A DNA stretch of 64,000 nucleotides from Ditylenchus dipsaci (taxonomy: Eukaryota > Nematoda > Chromadorea > Rhabditida > Anguinidae), in assembly GCA_004194705.1 (NCBI GenBank), contig SADC01001061.1:1-64000 (forward strand), given 5' to 3'. Position numbers and translations under genes: made by a program. The notes beneath the pieces are model-generated. The model was not told where the DNA came from. It saw only the letters and a program-made list of their open reading frames with translations, and made no database searches. Within the stretch, counting starts at the first letter, position 1. Every line of letters begins with the position of its first letter. Shown here in pieces: positions 23,601 through 32,929 of this stretch.

Positions 23601-24743
23601 TGTAAAGCCGCGTTTTTGTCCCATTTAAAAACAGGCTGAAAATGATTTAGGATTACCACCCATTCATCCTGACTCAATGTAAGACTCGTCGTTAAATGTA
23701 GAATTTCTCGTATAATATAATATACGACTACAATTATTATAGGGTCAAAATTTTGTTGACGGGACCAAATTCCAAATATGACGGGAAAAAAACACGTCTC
23801 ACCCCAAAAGTCTGAATTAAATTTTTGTAGGCGATTTAAATGAAAAATTCGCGAAAATACTGCAACTGCTGGCCCGTGTGATGCAAAAAAAAGGACCATT
23901 TAAAGGGGCATGCCCGCGCTAATAAGAGCCTCTTATTAAGAGGTGGTGCCCGGGAATTCAAAATTTTTTCCTAATCATTGAACTTCTGTTCGGATTTTTT
24001 AACTTGGTTTCTAACAAAACAGGGCCTAGAACTTAATTTTAGGTGTAGTTTTGTTAGAAACCATGCTAAAAAATCCGTACAGAAGTTCAATGATTAGGAA
24101 TAATTTTTGAATTCCCGGGCACCACCTCTTATTAGCGTGGGTATGCCCTTTAAAGGACCATGGTCGTCGCCGACGGAAATATTTTGAAAGGCGGGTACCA
24201 GGTGAAATTCAAACGAGAATCACAATGCCGTATTTTAGTAAAAGTCAAAAAAAATATTGCATCCAACCGGAATCGAACCGGCGACCGACTCCAACAGTAC
24301 GTCAAGTACTTATAAATTGCCGGAAGAGTACTCAACAAAGTTGCATTTCAAAATAATTCTTTTTTGAAATGACCTGGTACCCGCCTTTTAGAATTATTTT
24401 CATCGGCGGCGAGCATGTAATGATTCCGCTTTTTGATTTTGGTCGAGCACAGAAAAATGTCAAAAATGCCGAAATTTTTCTTATTTTCGACAAGTAAATG
24501 GGCCGCTCCGTGTATATACGGTATACCCAGAGTTAGCCCGAAAATCCTTAAAAGAATCTACCTGGGAGCTAGATTTACCAACGGTTCGTTCACTTTTTTC
24601 ATCAATCTTCTTTTGTAGCCACTTGCTCCACCGGCTGAAGAAGCATTGTTGTTGACGGTGTTGTTAGAGGAGCTGCCAGAATTAGTTGGTGTGCCGCCTC
24701 TTCTATTACTGCCTTGTTGCTGCTGCTGATCGTCCCCCTTCAT
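8779..24743 (-). CDS. wnk-1: WNK-family serine/threonine kinase (nematode WNK-1 orthologue)
   Basis: Protein kinase controlling OSR1/SPAK-type kinases and thereby cation-chloride transport and volume. Twenty-eight exons on the minus strand: 24743-24562, 23431-23347, 23294-23134, 22227-21473, 21422-21348, 20959-20844, 20418-20341, 20286-20215, 20156-20071, 20011-19964, 19905-19846, 19795-19697, 19652-19560, 19513-19418, 19195-18983, 17710-17444, 17337-17245, 17194-16988, 16934-16668, 15436-15083, 15026-14705, 14649-14600, 13489-13283, 11694-11599, 11545-11237, 9853-9798, 9744-9337, 9148-8779. All phases agree except for one missing base in exon 4. About 1,741 residues, close to nematode WNK-1 length. 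Stop TAG at 8781-8779. Exon assignment rests on GT-AG sites, phase and WNK homology. Short introns are 43-65 bp; long ones hold transposons. Confidence 0.93.
10375..10795. mobile_element. Palindromic MITE in a WNK intron
   Basis: Arms of about 190 bp: ACCCGTGTCGGTAAAATATC at the left mirrors the right end near 10790. Inner arms include GGATTCAGGAAAAGATTTTAG and GAGCTGAGATATCC. The inner module recurs at 49140-49310 and 53030-53210. Confidence 0.75.
11885..12235. mobile_element. CCGTATTT-family elements in a WNK intron
   Basis: ACCGTATTCACTCTAATAAA near 11902, ACCGTATTTCTTCGAATAAA near 11975 and the opposite end TTAGAGGAAATACGGTA near 12210-12228 mark one or two overlapping TA-target MITEs. 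Boundaries are uncertain. Confidence 0.55.
13283..15436 (-). CDS. wnk-1: WNK exons 20-23: Ser/Thr/Pro-rich linker, RFKV motif, short helix
   Basis: Exon 20 contains [12 protein letters not shown], a second RFxV docking motif, and ends [10 protein letters not shown], a block I can match to nematode WNK-1. Exon 21 has [20 protein letters not shown], a coiled coil. Exon 22 (50 bp) gives [16 protein letters not shown] and exon 23 [14 protein letters not shown]. The exon 21/22 junction is my best phase-consistent choice among several GT/AG pairs. Confidence 0.8.
13555..13900. mobile_element. Palindromic MITE (GTGTTCAGCATGGT family)
   Basis: Inverted halves around 13715: GAAGAAATTCCGCGAAATT and CAGATCCGTGTTCAGCATGG on the left, TCATGCTGAACACG and CGCGAAATTATCTTCCGC on the right. 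Related copies lie near 22550-22800 and 25080-25450. Confidence 0.6.
14136..14477. mobile_element. hAT-type MITE in a WNK intron
   Basis: Ends TAGGGTTGTCGAGTACTCG and the complement, with a perfect 8-bp duplication AATATAAC (14128-14135 and 14478-14485). The arms are rich in CGAGTACTCGA/TCGAATA. A 101-bp relative is at 37941-38041. Confidence 0.85.
16668..17710 (-). CDS. wnk-1: WNK exons 16-19: second PF2-like domain and RFAV motif
   Basis: After a Thr/Ala/Pro linker, exons 16-18 give [38 protein letters not shown], and [20 protein letters not shown], a second OSR1_C/PF2-type fold found in WNKs. Exon 19 carries [15 protein letters not shown] fits the RFxV docking motif for SPAK/OSR1 (GCK-3 in nematodes). 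Phases are all 0. Confidence 0.88.
17743..18950. mobile_element. Foldback-type element with CGTTTGTGTCTAA arms in WNK intron 15 (E2)
   Basis: Ends GGGTACACCCCGTTTG and (inverted) GGGACACGGACGTTTG. The arms are seven or eight tandem copies of a 14-17 bp unit, CCGTTTGTGTCTAAA, at 17755-17875 and inverted at 18825-18945. The flanking 9-bp duplication ACAGTAAAC is perfect (17734-17742, 18951-18959). Removing the element leaves an intron of about 56 bp. The core contains the palindrome at 18172-18530. No transposase ORF. Confidence 0.88.
18172..18530. mobile_element. GGTCGTCCACTTGG palindromic core, copy in E2
   Basis: Arms begin CTGAACCAACCTAACC and GGTCGTCCACTTGG, meet near 18350, and include GGGCATGCTGAGAATGGTTT. 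The same core is found at 34480-34910 on its own and at 50120-50470 inside E3, so it is either an independent MITE or a shared internal part. Confidence 0.7.
18983..19195 (-). CDS. wnk-1: WNK exon 15: charged coiled coil
   Basis: [20 protein letters not shown] followed by [20 protein letters not shown], a charged helix, then Gln-rich sequence. 71 codons in phase 0. The donor is GTCTGT (977-982 of 18xxx), unusual but also the donor type at phospholipase exon 51509-51673. The next intron is stretched from about 56 bp to 1.27 kb by element E2. Confidence 0.85.
19418..20011 (-). CDS. wnk-1: WNK exons 10-14: kinase C-lobe and first PF2-like domain
   Basis: Exons 10-11 finish the C-lobe ([36 protein letters not shown]). 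Exons 12-14 give [49 protein letters not shown] and [19 protein letters not shown], the autoinhibitory/OSR1_C-like (PF2) domain that binds RFxV peptides. All exons begin and end in phase 0. Introns are 45-60 bp apart from that at 19514-19559, which uses the acceptor TTTCAAG. Confidence 0.9.
20071..22227 (-). CDS. wnk-1: WNK exons 4-9: kinase domain, with a one-base frame break
   Basis: Exon 4 ends with the kinase start: [20 protein letters not shown], then [10 protein letters not shown]. The catalytic lysine sits in the glycine loop (GRGSFK) and Cys replaces the usual beta-3 lysine, the WNK hallmark. Later exons give [67 protein letters not shown] and [16 protein letters not shown], so HRD, DLG and the activation-loop Ser are intact. 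In exon 4, near 21499-21503, the frame breaks after DYW: the next residues ([10 protein letters not shown], then YIVLVTELM in exon 5) need one extra base. The exon is 755 bp where phase demands 756. This is a sequencing/assembly slip or a real lesion; the otherwise perfect gene favours the former. Confidence 0.93.
21045..21215. repeat. Palindromic MITE (GGACACTTCTCTTTCGT family)
   Basis: Inverted arms TGCGCGCAGTGGCATG and GGGACACTTCTCTTTCGTCT around 21120. Relatives at 33615-33800, 40240-40320 and flanking E8 near 41110 and 42210-42290. Lies in WNK intron 5. Confidence 0.65.
23134..24743 (-). CDS. wnk-1: WNK exons 1-3: low-complexity N terminus
   Basis: Exon 1 starts [17 protein letters not shown] and is rich in Q, N, S and G; it ends NLAP plus two bases. 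Exon 2 gives [20 protein letters not shown]..., exon 3 [20 protein letters not shown]... . Phases 2/2, 0/0 and 2/2 join in frame. This disordered region is not conserved in WNKs, so the start is inferred from the only in-frame ATG. Intron 1 (23432-24561) holds two palindromic transposons. Confidence 0.75.
23905..24145. mobile_element. Palindromic MITE in WNK intron 1
   Basis: GGGGCATGCCCGCGCTAATA and GGTGCCCGGGAATTC at the left, mirrored at 24105-24145, with a loop near 24030. The outer GGCATGCCC module also begins the hairpin at 40090-40445. Confidence 0.7.
24165..24420. mobile_element. Palindromic MITE with tRNA-like B box (copy 2)
   Basis: Ends GACGGAAATATTTTGAAA and complement. On the minus strand the centre has GGTTCGATTCC, an exact match to the Pol III B-box consensus, in a T-arm-like CCGG-TTCGATT-CCGG hairpin. 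No complete cloverleaf could be folded by eye. Confidence 0.65.
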
Positions 24744-25079
24744 ATTTGAGCAGCACGAATAAGAATAACACCAGCAGGAAAAGTAAATGTAGCCAAAATT
24801 TACCCAAAAATATTTAAAAAACACTGGCTAAATCAACAAACAATTATTTACAAAGAATTAAGTTTCGGAAAACACCAAATTTCAAATATACAGTTGATTA
24901 AAAACTTAATTACCGTACATTCTCTATTAATCGCCCAGTCTCTAATCATCACCCCCCCTCACTTTTTTGACTAGGATTTCAGATTCAGGGGGAGGTTGGC
25001 ACGTGCTCCTCTTCTCGTCAGATTTTTTTTCCTAGTCAAAAGTTGAAAACGGTGTAGGTAAAATGGCCTAAAAATTCTT

Positions 25080-25450
25080 TTCCTCGTATGGTGCAATACC
25101 AGATTATCAACAAAAAAGCAAGGCGAGAATCCCGTGGGAGACCATTACGCGGGGGATGATACCGCGAAATTTTCATTTAGGACGCCTTGTTATGCAAAAT
25201 AGAATTCTAACACAGTGTTCGTGTTCACCATGGTCAGATTTCATATCGACCTTTTTGAATTTTAAACTTGCTTTTAAATTTCCAATTCCTTTCAAGACAA
25301 CAAAAAACATTAAAAAAAATTAAATGTTTCAAATTTGTCAGTGAATTTTAAACTTAAACATCACTTTTCTTTCGACCAAATCGTCCATGCTAAATGCAAA
25401 TACGGTCTCAGAATTTGTTTTTTACCCAGCAGTTACGTCAAAAATAATTC
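25080..25450. mobile_element. Palindromic MITE, GTGTTCAGCATGGT family
   Basis: Around 25230: GTGTTCGTGTTCACCATGGTC on the left and CGTCCATGCTAAATGC on the right, framed by GCAAGGCGAGAATCC and its partner AATAATTCTCGCCTTACC. Just upstream (24914-25030) is a CCGTACATTCTCTATTAATC end of a TA-target MITE. Confidence 0.5.
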
Positions 25451-26245
25451 TCGCCTTACCCAACATATGGCTCCAAAACGACATTCTAAAAATTACATAT
25501 TAGGGGAGGACTGCAGTTATAGCTCTGTATTCAGTATTTGTATTGAAAGAATTGTATTTATCAAATAATTTTCGGTGGCTTCTCAGCATTCTTAATTAAA
25601 AATCAGTGATTGCAAAAAATATTATGAACAAAAAACTGGCTGGGTATATAATTTCTCAGCGAGCAAAAAGTCTTGAGTCTATTTTATCACATGGAAAATA
25701 CTTGTGCGGGAATACAACGAAAAACTCTAAACTAACTGTAGCACAATCAATACCAACCAGTTCCAACCGAAAAAAACACGTGAAGAGCACCCAAAACGGA
25801 AAAGTCAGGAACAAGAAAATCAAATAAAACCAGGGCGTGTGTATAAAATAGCCTATCCCCCACATCAAACATTTTCCATCAAATGTTCCGCAAAACCACT
25901 ACTACCAAAAATGGAATTGACAAAAAAAACGCCGTAAAATATGGATAGACACACTCCCACTCTAAAACCATGACCAGACATACCATTTTAAAAAGAGAGG
26001 CAGAGAGAAAGAAAGGCTCTGAGTGTTGCGAATTAGTTTTTTTACTGAATCAATAGAGAAAGAGACAATTGATGGAACACAATTTTACACTAAAAGCAAT
26101 GGTTGGAGTTGGTTAGATAAATGAATAGGATATAACTAATTTTTGAGTCGATAATGTTGGTATAAATCGTAGTCTCTGTGATGCAAATGAAAAAAAAGGA
26201 AGGCGGCTATTAGAGAAAGTTGAATTTTGAGCCAATTTGACTCTA
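25451..26245. other. No gene seen
   Basis: A 73-codon plus-strand ORF at 25606-25827 (MIAKNIMNKKLAGY...) is open and Lys-rich but has no homologue I recognise and no flanking splice signals in frame. Otherwise unique AT-rich sequence. Confidence 0.35.
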
Positions 26246-26247
26246 TA

Positions 26248-26931
26248 CAGTCGAACCTGGATAACCGGACACCCCCAAAAGTTCGTTCCCCAGCTGGGCC
26301 TGACACTTTTTAGACCTATTTTTGAATGTTTTTGTTAATTTTGTTTTGACAGTCTGGTCGCAAATATCGCAAGGATGCCAATTTTGCCAATCGTTTTTTT
26401 CAAAATATAAAAACTTTTCATTCTGAAAAAACAAAACCTCGATAACCGGACATCTATTTCTGAAAAAGGTGTCCATTTATCGAGGCTTTGCTTTTTTAGA
26501 GTGAAAGGTATTTGAATTTTGAAAAATGATCGGTGAAATCGGCCTCATTGTGGTATTTGGGACCAGACTGTCAAAACAGAATTGACAAAAATGTCTAAAA
26601 GAGGTCTAAAAAGTGTCAGGCCAGCTGGGGAACGAACTTTTGGGGTGTCCGTATACCGTATATTCTCTATTAGAAGGCCCGGGCCTTCTATTTTTCAACC
26701 CTAAAAAAGTCGGAAAAAAAATATTTCGATTTTGAGATTTTTGGGTGCTCAACTAAAATTTTAAAAGTGGAATCAGGTGAGCTCGTGCTAACTAAGAAAA
26801 CGCGAAAAACAGATTTGCGAATTTCTTTTTATGCTGATATATAGGTCCTCAAGGGGGGCCTTCTATTAGAGAGGGGCCTTCTATTAGAGAGGGGCCTTCT
26901 ATCGAGAATATACGGTATCCAGGTTCAACTG
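26248..26931. mobile_element. pogo/Tc1-like palindromic MITE interrupted by another element
   Basis: Left end CAGTCGAACCTGGATAACC after TA; right end ATCCAGGTTCAACTG. The arms share AAAAGTTCGTTCCCCAGCTG and (inverted) CAGCTGGGGAACGAACTTTT. The right end is split by the 26656-26915 element. The CAGT(C/T)(A/G)AACC start and TA target are typical of pogo/Tigger-like elements. Confidence 0.78.
26656..26915. mobile_element. TA-target MITE nested in the pogo-like element
   Basis: Ends CCGTATATTCTCTATTAGAAG and complement, flanked by TA. The interior has GGGCCTTCTATTAGAGAGG repeats. It interrupts the 3' end of the host element. Confidence 0.75.
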
Positions 26932-26949
26932 TTCGACAATAAGACGCTT

Positions 26950-27175
26950 TTTCGCCTTGGTCTCCCTGTTGTGTTTTTGCATTTTTTTCCAAATTACTTT
27001 ATTTTTAACAATAGTAACGACAACAATGATTTAGGCATAAATTTTCGTAATTTGTTCAATCAGCTTTTCCAAAGAGTTCCAGTTTTTAGCCCGACGATTT
27101 CGACAAAAAATCGATTCCGCAATGTAGGATGTGGAAAAATGTACAAAAAACAACAGGGTGAACCAAGGCAAATAA
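26950..27175. mobile_element. MITE with CGCCTTGGTCTCCCTGTTG ends
   Basis: Left TTTCGCCTTGGTCTCCCTG, right CAGGGTGAACCAAGGCAAA. This end module (GCCTTGGTCCCCCTG) appears at many places in the window, often singly (5310, 6320, 18700, 30735, 39650, 46580, 61870). Confidence 0.55.
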
Positions 27176-27569
27176 AAACGTCCTATTGTGGTATAGGGCC
27201 AATATCTTTAATATATTTATGATTTAAAAGGATGTAGTATATAAAATGTATTAATTTTCTGAAAATTACAAAATGTATTATTCAGAAAGTCTCAAAAACC
27301 AATGCGAAAAAGATAGAAAACGTCGTCGGCAAAATTAAAAAAGCTGAGAATCTTCAAAAGAACATCTTGAAAATGTCAAATGGTGAAATAAAAAATGGTA
27401 GAAAGATGTCAATGCCTCTCTGGAATTGGTCGGGACCACAAGAACTCATTTTTTCACTCACTTCTTGTAAACTACTTTCAGAAAAGTTATCACATAAAGT
27501 GTAGTCAATGAGGTGAGCTACAAATAAGTGGATAAATAGTCTTAGAGCAGTTCTCAAAAAGGGTAAAAG

Positions 27570-27945
27570 TTGAGTTGGCATCGGTGCCAACTGTCTACTC
27601 AGCTTTGTTTTGATAACAGTACCTGTATTTGAGTAATTTTTGTTTTGAGCCATTTTAGTAGCCAAAATTTCCTAAAGAATCTGAATCACGTAGTGGAATT
27701 TCAAAAATGCTTGGTTGTTGAGAAATAAGCTAAAGTTGGAAAACAGGTAAATACTGTCTGTTTTCCAACTTGAGCTCATACCTCAAAAACCAAGCATTTT
27801 TTTCGAAAACCCGCTACGTGATTTAGATTATAGAAGAAAATTGTGGCTACTAAGATGGCTCAGAACAAAAAAAAATTACTCAAATACGGGTACTGTCATC
27901 AAAACAAATCTAAGTGACAGTTGGCACCGATGCCAACTGTCTTAT
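27570..27945. mobile_element. Palindromic MITE
   Basis: Arms contain GGTACTGTCATCAAAACAAA-type sequence and GTTGGCACCGATGCCAACTG; the centre is near 27750. A 103-codon ORF on the minus strand here is produced by the palindrome arm. Confidence 0.7.
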
Positions 27946-30410
27946 GTCCCCCAAAAAGTGGTCAAAACACAATGCCAAAAGCACAATTTTGAGTAAGGGG
28001 TGCACCTTTATTGGGTATATGGCAGGTGAAAGGCTAATAAAATTAGGATAATGAAACTTTTGAATAAATTAACCAGTTTGACTAAAAGTCCGTAAAATTT
28101 AGACAGTATTACACATTCAGAGCTAGCACAAATATAAAAAAAATTGAGTGTTGCGGACCATTTTTTGGCTAGAATCAAGAGGCAAGGAAGTGATCGCCCC
28201 CTCTTGTCTCTCTATTTGCCTATCTATTTTTTGTGGGGCTCGCCTCTATATCTTCTTTAAATCATAGAGCGCAAATGAGGAAAGAGGGGCAGCAGCAGCA
28301 GTCATGATCATCATCAGGTGGGAGCTCTACCCCTTGTGTCTCCTCCTTCCAGCCAGCAAGCTATTAACTGACAAAAGGGCAGCCGTAGTAGCACTTTAGT
28401 GCAAATAGTAGTAAATAGGTAGTGTTTAGTGCACTAACTGCCAAACCAATAAATTGGAATTACAGTTTTTTTATTGAAAAAGTTTTTATTACAGTGGTGG
28501 AAAGAAAATTTTTAAAATTTAAAATTTGAAAATTTAAAAAAGTTAATGATCTACTTGATGATCTATTTAACACAATTCAGGGGACCACCGAAAAACTTAT
28601 GTCAAATGGGATTATGTTATATTTAGTTTTACCTATAAATAGCACTTTATTCAAAGTTTCCATGAGCTCAAAAATTAGCCATGCAACAAAATGCAAAAAG
28701 GAATTAAAAATTGGTGAGTAGGCGTTTAGATCCTCTTGTGACCAATTTGACAAAAAAGCGAACTCCCTAACACCGATAAATAATGGATCGGAAATTTCTT
28801 TTCAAGACAAAAGAAATTTGAACTTTTAAGACAATTAATGGTTTATTTGACGATTTCTTGGCTTGGACCGGAAAAAAACTTAGGTTAAAATGGAGTTTTA
28901 TGTTAAATAGAACGTCGACTGTATAACATGCATTAATCTATAATCGATTGACCATTTGAATTTGAGAAAAGTACATTTTCCCCAAAAAAAGATCAAATTA
29001 TCCATTTTTCGTAAAAATGCCATTTTATCCAGTTCTTATTGATTTTTAAACACCGAAAAAAATTTTTTGACGTAAAACCTCAGAAATAAAAAAGATTTGG
29101 AGTCCCAAAAAAGTACAAATCTTTTTAAAAAGTACATTTAGATGCCCTGCCATTTGTTGCATTTGTAAAAAGTGGGGTGCTAACCGACTGCGCTGACACG
29201 TGTAGGATTCGTAGAAATAGTCGTAGTTTAACCTATATGTAACACCATTTTAAGTTAACTGTAGAGAAAAACAAGCCATCAGTACAATTAATCAGAAAAC
29301 CAAACAATATAAATTCTACAGTTAACATTTCTTCATGGAAAACTAGATTTCCTACAGTCTACAGTTATTATATCATCCACAGTCAATCAACTGTAGACTA
29401 ACCTGAAGAACGCTAACAGGGAAATGATAATAGCAGGAAGAAAAATAGCATAATTTAATGCATTAATCTATGAACTGGATGAGAGCAAAAGACAACAGCG
29501 ACCAGCAGCAGCGCCAAAAGCATTCATTTATGGTGGTGCTAGTGTATTGTGAGTAAGGGGCAATTGCAAGAAGATATCCCCAACCATTCACTTAATTTTG
29601 TTAAAGACACAGAGAAAACAGACTAGCCTACCACTTCCCTATGTTTTTTGTGGAAATTGTGCAAAAAAAAAGAATTACTGGGGTTTTGGCTAACTGATTT
29701 TTGTGGCGAAATTGCGCCAATTCAAACCATAAATTTTTGAAAAGAAGAAAAGGAAATTGGGTATGTGGAAAGCGAGGAAATTAGGTTCAAAGTCCTTGTT
29801 TATATGTGTCTGCTCGGAGGGGGAACGAACTCAGGGAGATTTTGTGTGTGTGTTTGCAAGAATGTTTCCTCCGGAACTGGAAATATTTCAAAAGTTTGGT
29901 CTTTGACATTTGAATATTTCTTTGTTGCTTGTTTACTTGACTTTTTTTGAGGAATTTGCCTTGTTATGTCAGGTTTTGACTCACCCTAAAAGGAGAGGGC
30001 AAATTTTTTCAACGTGAATCTTCGTCAATATATACCTGTAAACACATCAAGCAAATACAAAATATTCCAGAAAAGTCGGTGCATTTCTTTAACGATTTCT
30101 GCAAATCGGTGAAACACGGTAAAATTTTCGAATTTAAATCTGGAAAATATTCAAAGAGGTGACCTAAATATCAGAGACAGGCCACAAGTTGATACTATAA
30201 CACAGTTGGGTTGAGCCTTTTTCTTGTCGTAGAAATAGTTTTTATTCCATAAAAATACCCTTCTTGCTGTAAAAAACCTTTTTTGGTGTAAATTTTTCTT
30301 GATGTGAAGTAATTTTTCACGGCAGGACAGAAAACTATGGCCCTTTCCTATATTGGTTACCGACCCTCCTCTTCTTAAAAAAAATTCACTCCAAAAGTCT
30401 CAAAAAACTA
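27946..30410. other. No gene seen; AT-rich intergenic
   Basis: No exon with supporting splice signals or known protein similarity. There is a GCAGCAGCAGCAG run at about 28288-28300 and a pair of related segments (about 28560-28660 and 28840-28930). I see nothing else. Confidence 0.45.
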
Positions 30411-30414
30411 TTTA

Positions 30415-30665
30415 CCGTATTTCGTCTAATTGCCGCCCCGGGGCGGCAATTAGAAACATGCAATTTTTTCAAACTTCAAGTGGTTCAAAACTCGTGTTTT
30501 CATTTAATGTTTGAGCTGTGTAAAAAGTGCCTGTTAGATTTTTGAAATCCCTCGCAGGCACTTTTAAGACAGCTCGAACAGTAAATAAAAACATCGACTT
30601 TAGACCACTTGAAGTTAGGGGGGGGGGTGGTCAATTAGAGAGGGCGGCAATTAGAGGAAATACGG
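30415..30665. mobile_element. TA-target palindromic MITE (CCGTATTTCCTCTAAT family)
   Basis: Ends CCGTATTTCGTCTAATTGCC and complement with TA on both sides (30413-30414, 30666-30667). Nearly the same sequence, in the opposite orientation, as 8192-8443. Confidence 0.82.
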
Positions 30666-30947
30666 TATTTGCACTTAGAAAACCTTTCTCAGCAACAAAA
30701 AATTTTAAGTACAAAAATTAAAAAAAAAAGTTGTTTGTCTTGGTTCCCCAAGGTCACTTTTTGAATTTTTTTGTTCTTATAAAATGTCTCAAAAGCTTTG
30801 GTAAACAAGGCAAATTTTTTTTTGAAATTAAAAAAAACTTTAAAAACAATGTGTGGTTATTACATAAATGGCTCGTCCCAAAAAAAATTCTACCGAAAAT
30901 TTCTAAGATAAAAACTATTTCTCACTCACACATACATAAATTTAGTC

Positions 30948-31188
30948 GGCGCTAGTAGCGAATACCCCCCCCCCCCAAGCATCCGACCTTTAAAAATTGC
31001 TGTAACTACCCTGCAAACAACAAGTTTAGGCTTAGCCCTCAGGCTTGGGGGCAGGCCAGCATACGGAAGTTGTGACTAATGAAGAGTTTGCGCACATTTT
31101 CCGGGGTCTGGGACATATATTTGGGTACTTTTTACTAAAGTAAAAAAAAGTGAAAATCGTTGGGGGGGGGGTATTCGCTACTAGCGTC
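30948..31188. mobile_element. MITE with GGCGCTAGTAGCGAATAC ends and 8-bp duplication
   Basis: Flanked by ATTTAGTC; the right-hand copy is split by the next element (31189-31193 plus 31622-31624). The ends extend into C/G runs. The loop holds TTTAGGCTTAGCCCTCAGGC. The unoccupied site AAATTTAGTCTTTTTG is at 48645-48660. Confidence 0.85.
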
Positions 31189-31193
31189 ATTTA

Positions 31194-31619
31194 CAGTCGA
31201 ACCTCTCTATAGTGTACACCCAAAAGTTCGTTCCCGCCTAGGGTCCGACACTTTTTTTAGCTCGATTTTCAATTTTTTTTGCTGATTCTTTTTCACAGTC
31301 TGGCCGCAAATATCGTAAGGATTCCGATTTTGCCGATCGTTTTTCATTTGTCTATATATTTTTTCTCTAAAAAAGCAAAACCTCCATATAGTGTACACCA
31401 CTTTGAAAATAAGATGTACACTATTGGGAGGTTTTGCTTTTTTAGAGAAAAAATATATAGACAAATGAAAAACGATCGGCAAAATCGGAATCCTTACGAT
31501 ATTTGCGGCCAGACTGTGAAAAAAGAATCAGCAAAAAAATTGAAAATCGAGCTAAAAAAAGTGTCGGACCCTAGGCGGGAACGAACTTTTGGGGTGTACA
31601 CTATAGAGAGGTTCGACTG
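31194..31619. mobile_element. Near-perfect pogo-like hairpin MITE
   Basis: CAGTCGAACCTCTCTATAGTG at the left and its complement at the right, with TA duplications (31192-31193, 31620-31621). The arms are about 190 bp and almost identical, so it is young. Both strands give similar ORFs (QMKNDRQNRNPYDICGQTV...), an artefact of the palindrome. Confidence 0.88.
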
Positions 31620-31621
31620 TA

Positions 31622-32006
31622 GTCTTTTTGTATTTGAATATCACAGCTGTTCTACTAAATCATCCATACTAAATATTGCTACGAAAAAGAAAAAAACAAA
31701 AGTTGTATGACGTTAATTAAAAATTAGTAGTAAAAATATCATGTGTGTTGACATTAGAGGATGGTTTGACTGCGTTGTCGAGTGCGACAGAACATTTTGC
31801 GTTCCAATTTAGTTTCTTTGATGGACACAAGTGCTGCGCCCAACTTGTCAACAGTCTCTATGTTTTGCAGCAGATACTTCAAAGTATCCCAGATCATGTC
31901 CTGAAAGAGGAACAACTAATTATTTGTTTGTCCACTTTTAGCAGCAAAATCTGCAACGGGTTTGAGGGTTATCTTTCTTTAGGTTTGAACAGGAGCGGCT
32001 CACAAT
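31622..32006 (+). repeat. ORF-bearing dispersed repeat, copy A
   Basis: Open frame LTLEDGLTALSSATEHFAFQ continuing through SLYVLQQILQSIPDHVLKEE to the stop at 32008. Copies B (33277-33590) and C (48652-49012) share it. I recognise no domain. It may be a repeat-captured exon or a transposon ORF. Confidence 0.5.
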
Positions 32007-32560
32007 AGGGAATTTGATGTTGTAAATTGTTTCTATTACCGGAAATTTTCCTAAATCTGAAAAAGTTGAGATTAAGTCAACAAAAAGCCTTTTTCGTTTT
32101 CTTGTAGAAAGATTTATTGGACGATAGATCCCATACAGAATTAAGAATGATGTTTATTTATACAAAAGAAAAAATACCAAAACACAGACATAGCACGTGG
32201 AGGTAGTCTCAAGTTGAGACCCGGTGTGTCGAGCCGCAAAATCGAGTTGCAGTATGGAGTCACAATGTATATCGAGTCGTTTGACAGTCTTAGATACCCT
32301 TCCAGGTTAGTTTGTTTTGGTCCCTTGAATGGAATAAAATAGGCTGTACCTGAAAACACCCGTCAAAAACATTAAATCTCCCGTCAAATTTTAAAACTTC
32401 TCGTTCTAAATGTATACTTTTCATATTTTTTATTTTTTCGCATTAGTATGTAGCCGAAATCTCTAGTTTCTGATAAGCTGTCAACTAGCTTGATACAATT
32501 TTGAAAAACGGGAGAAAAATTGAGTTTTTCAAAACTACTAACTTTTTTTAATGAATTGTT

Positions 32561-32916
32561 GGGCAGGAGTAAGATGCGCAAATCACATTGCGACAAATCA
32601 AATTGCGGCAAAATCAGATTGCGGCAAATCAGATTGCGACAATTCAAATTGCGACAATTCAAATTGCGGCAAATCAGATTGCGACAATTCAAATTGCGAC
32701 AATTCAAATTGCGGCAAATCAGATTGCGAACAATTCAAATTGCGACAATTCAAATTGCGACAATTCAAATTGCGACAATTCAAATTGCGACAATTCAAAT
32801 TGCGGCAAATCAGATTGCGACAATTCAAATTGCGACAATTAAATTGCGACAATTCAAATTGCGACAATTCAAATTGCGACAATTCAAATTGCGGCAAATN
32901 NNNNNNNNNNNNNNNN
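32561..32916. mobile_element. Left part of a foldback-type element running into an assembly gap (E5)
   Basis: Begins GGGCAGGAGTAAGATGCGC, similar to the E1 end GGGCAGGAGCAGAG, then about 20 copies of the 15-bp unit AATTCAAATTGCGAC (with CGGCAAATCAGATTG variants) up to the N gap at 32900-32916. The opposite arm is absent, so the tandem arms probably collapsed in assembly. Confidence 0.7.
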
Positions 32917-32929
32917 GGCAAGAGCAGGT

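Noticed and set aside
24165..24420. tRNA gene on the minus strand
   Set aside because: Only the T-arm/B-box is convincing; no acceptor stem or anticodon arm could be paired.
31207..31710. ORFs of 91 and 143 codons with the same peptide on both strands
   Set aside because: They are the two arms of a near-perfect palindromic MITE, not a gene.
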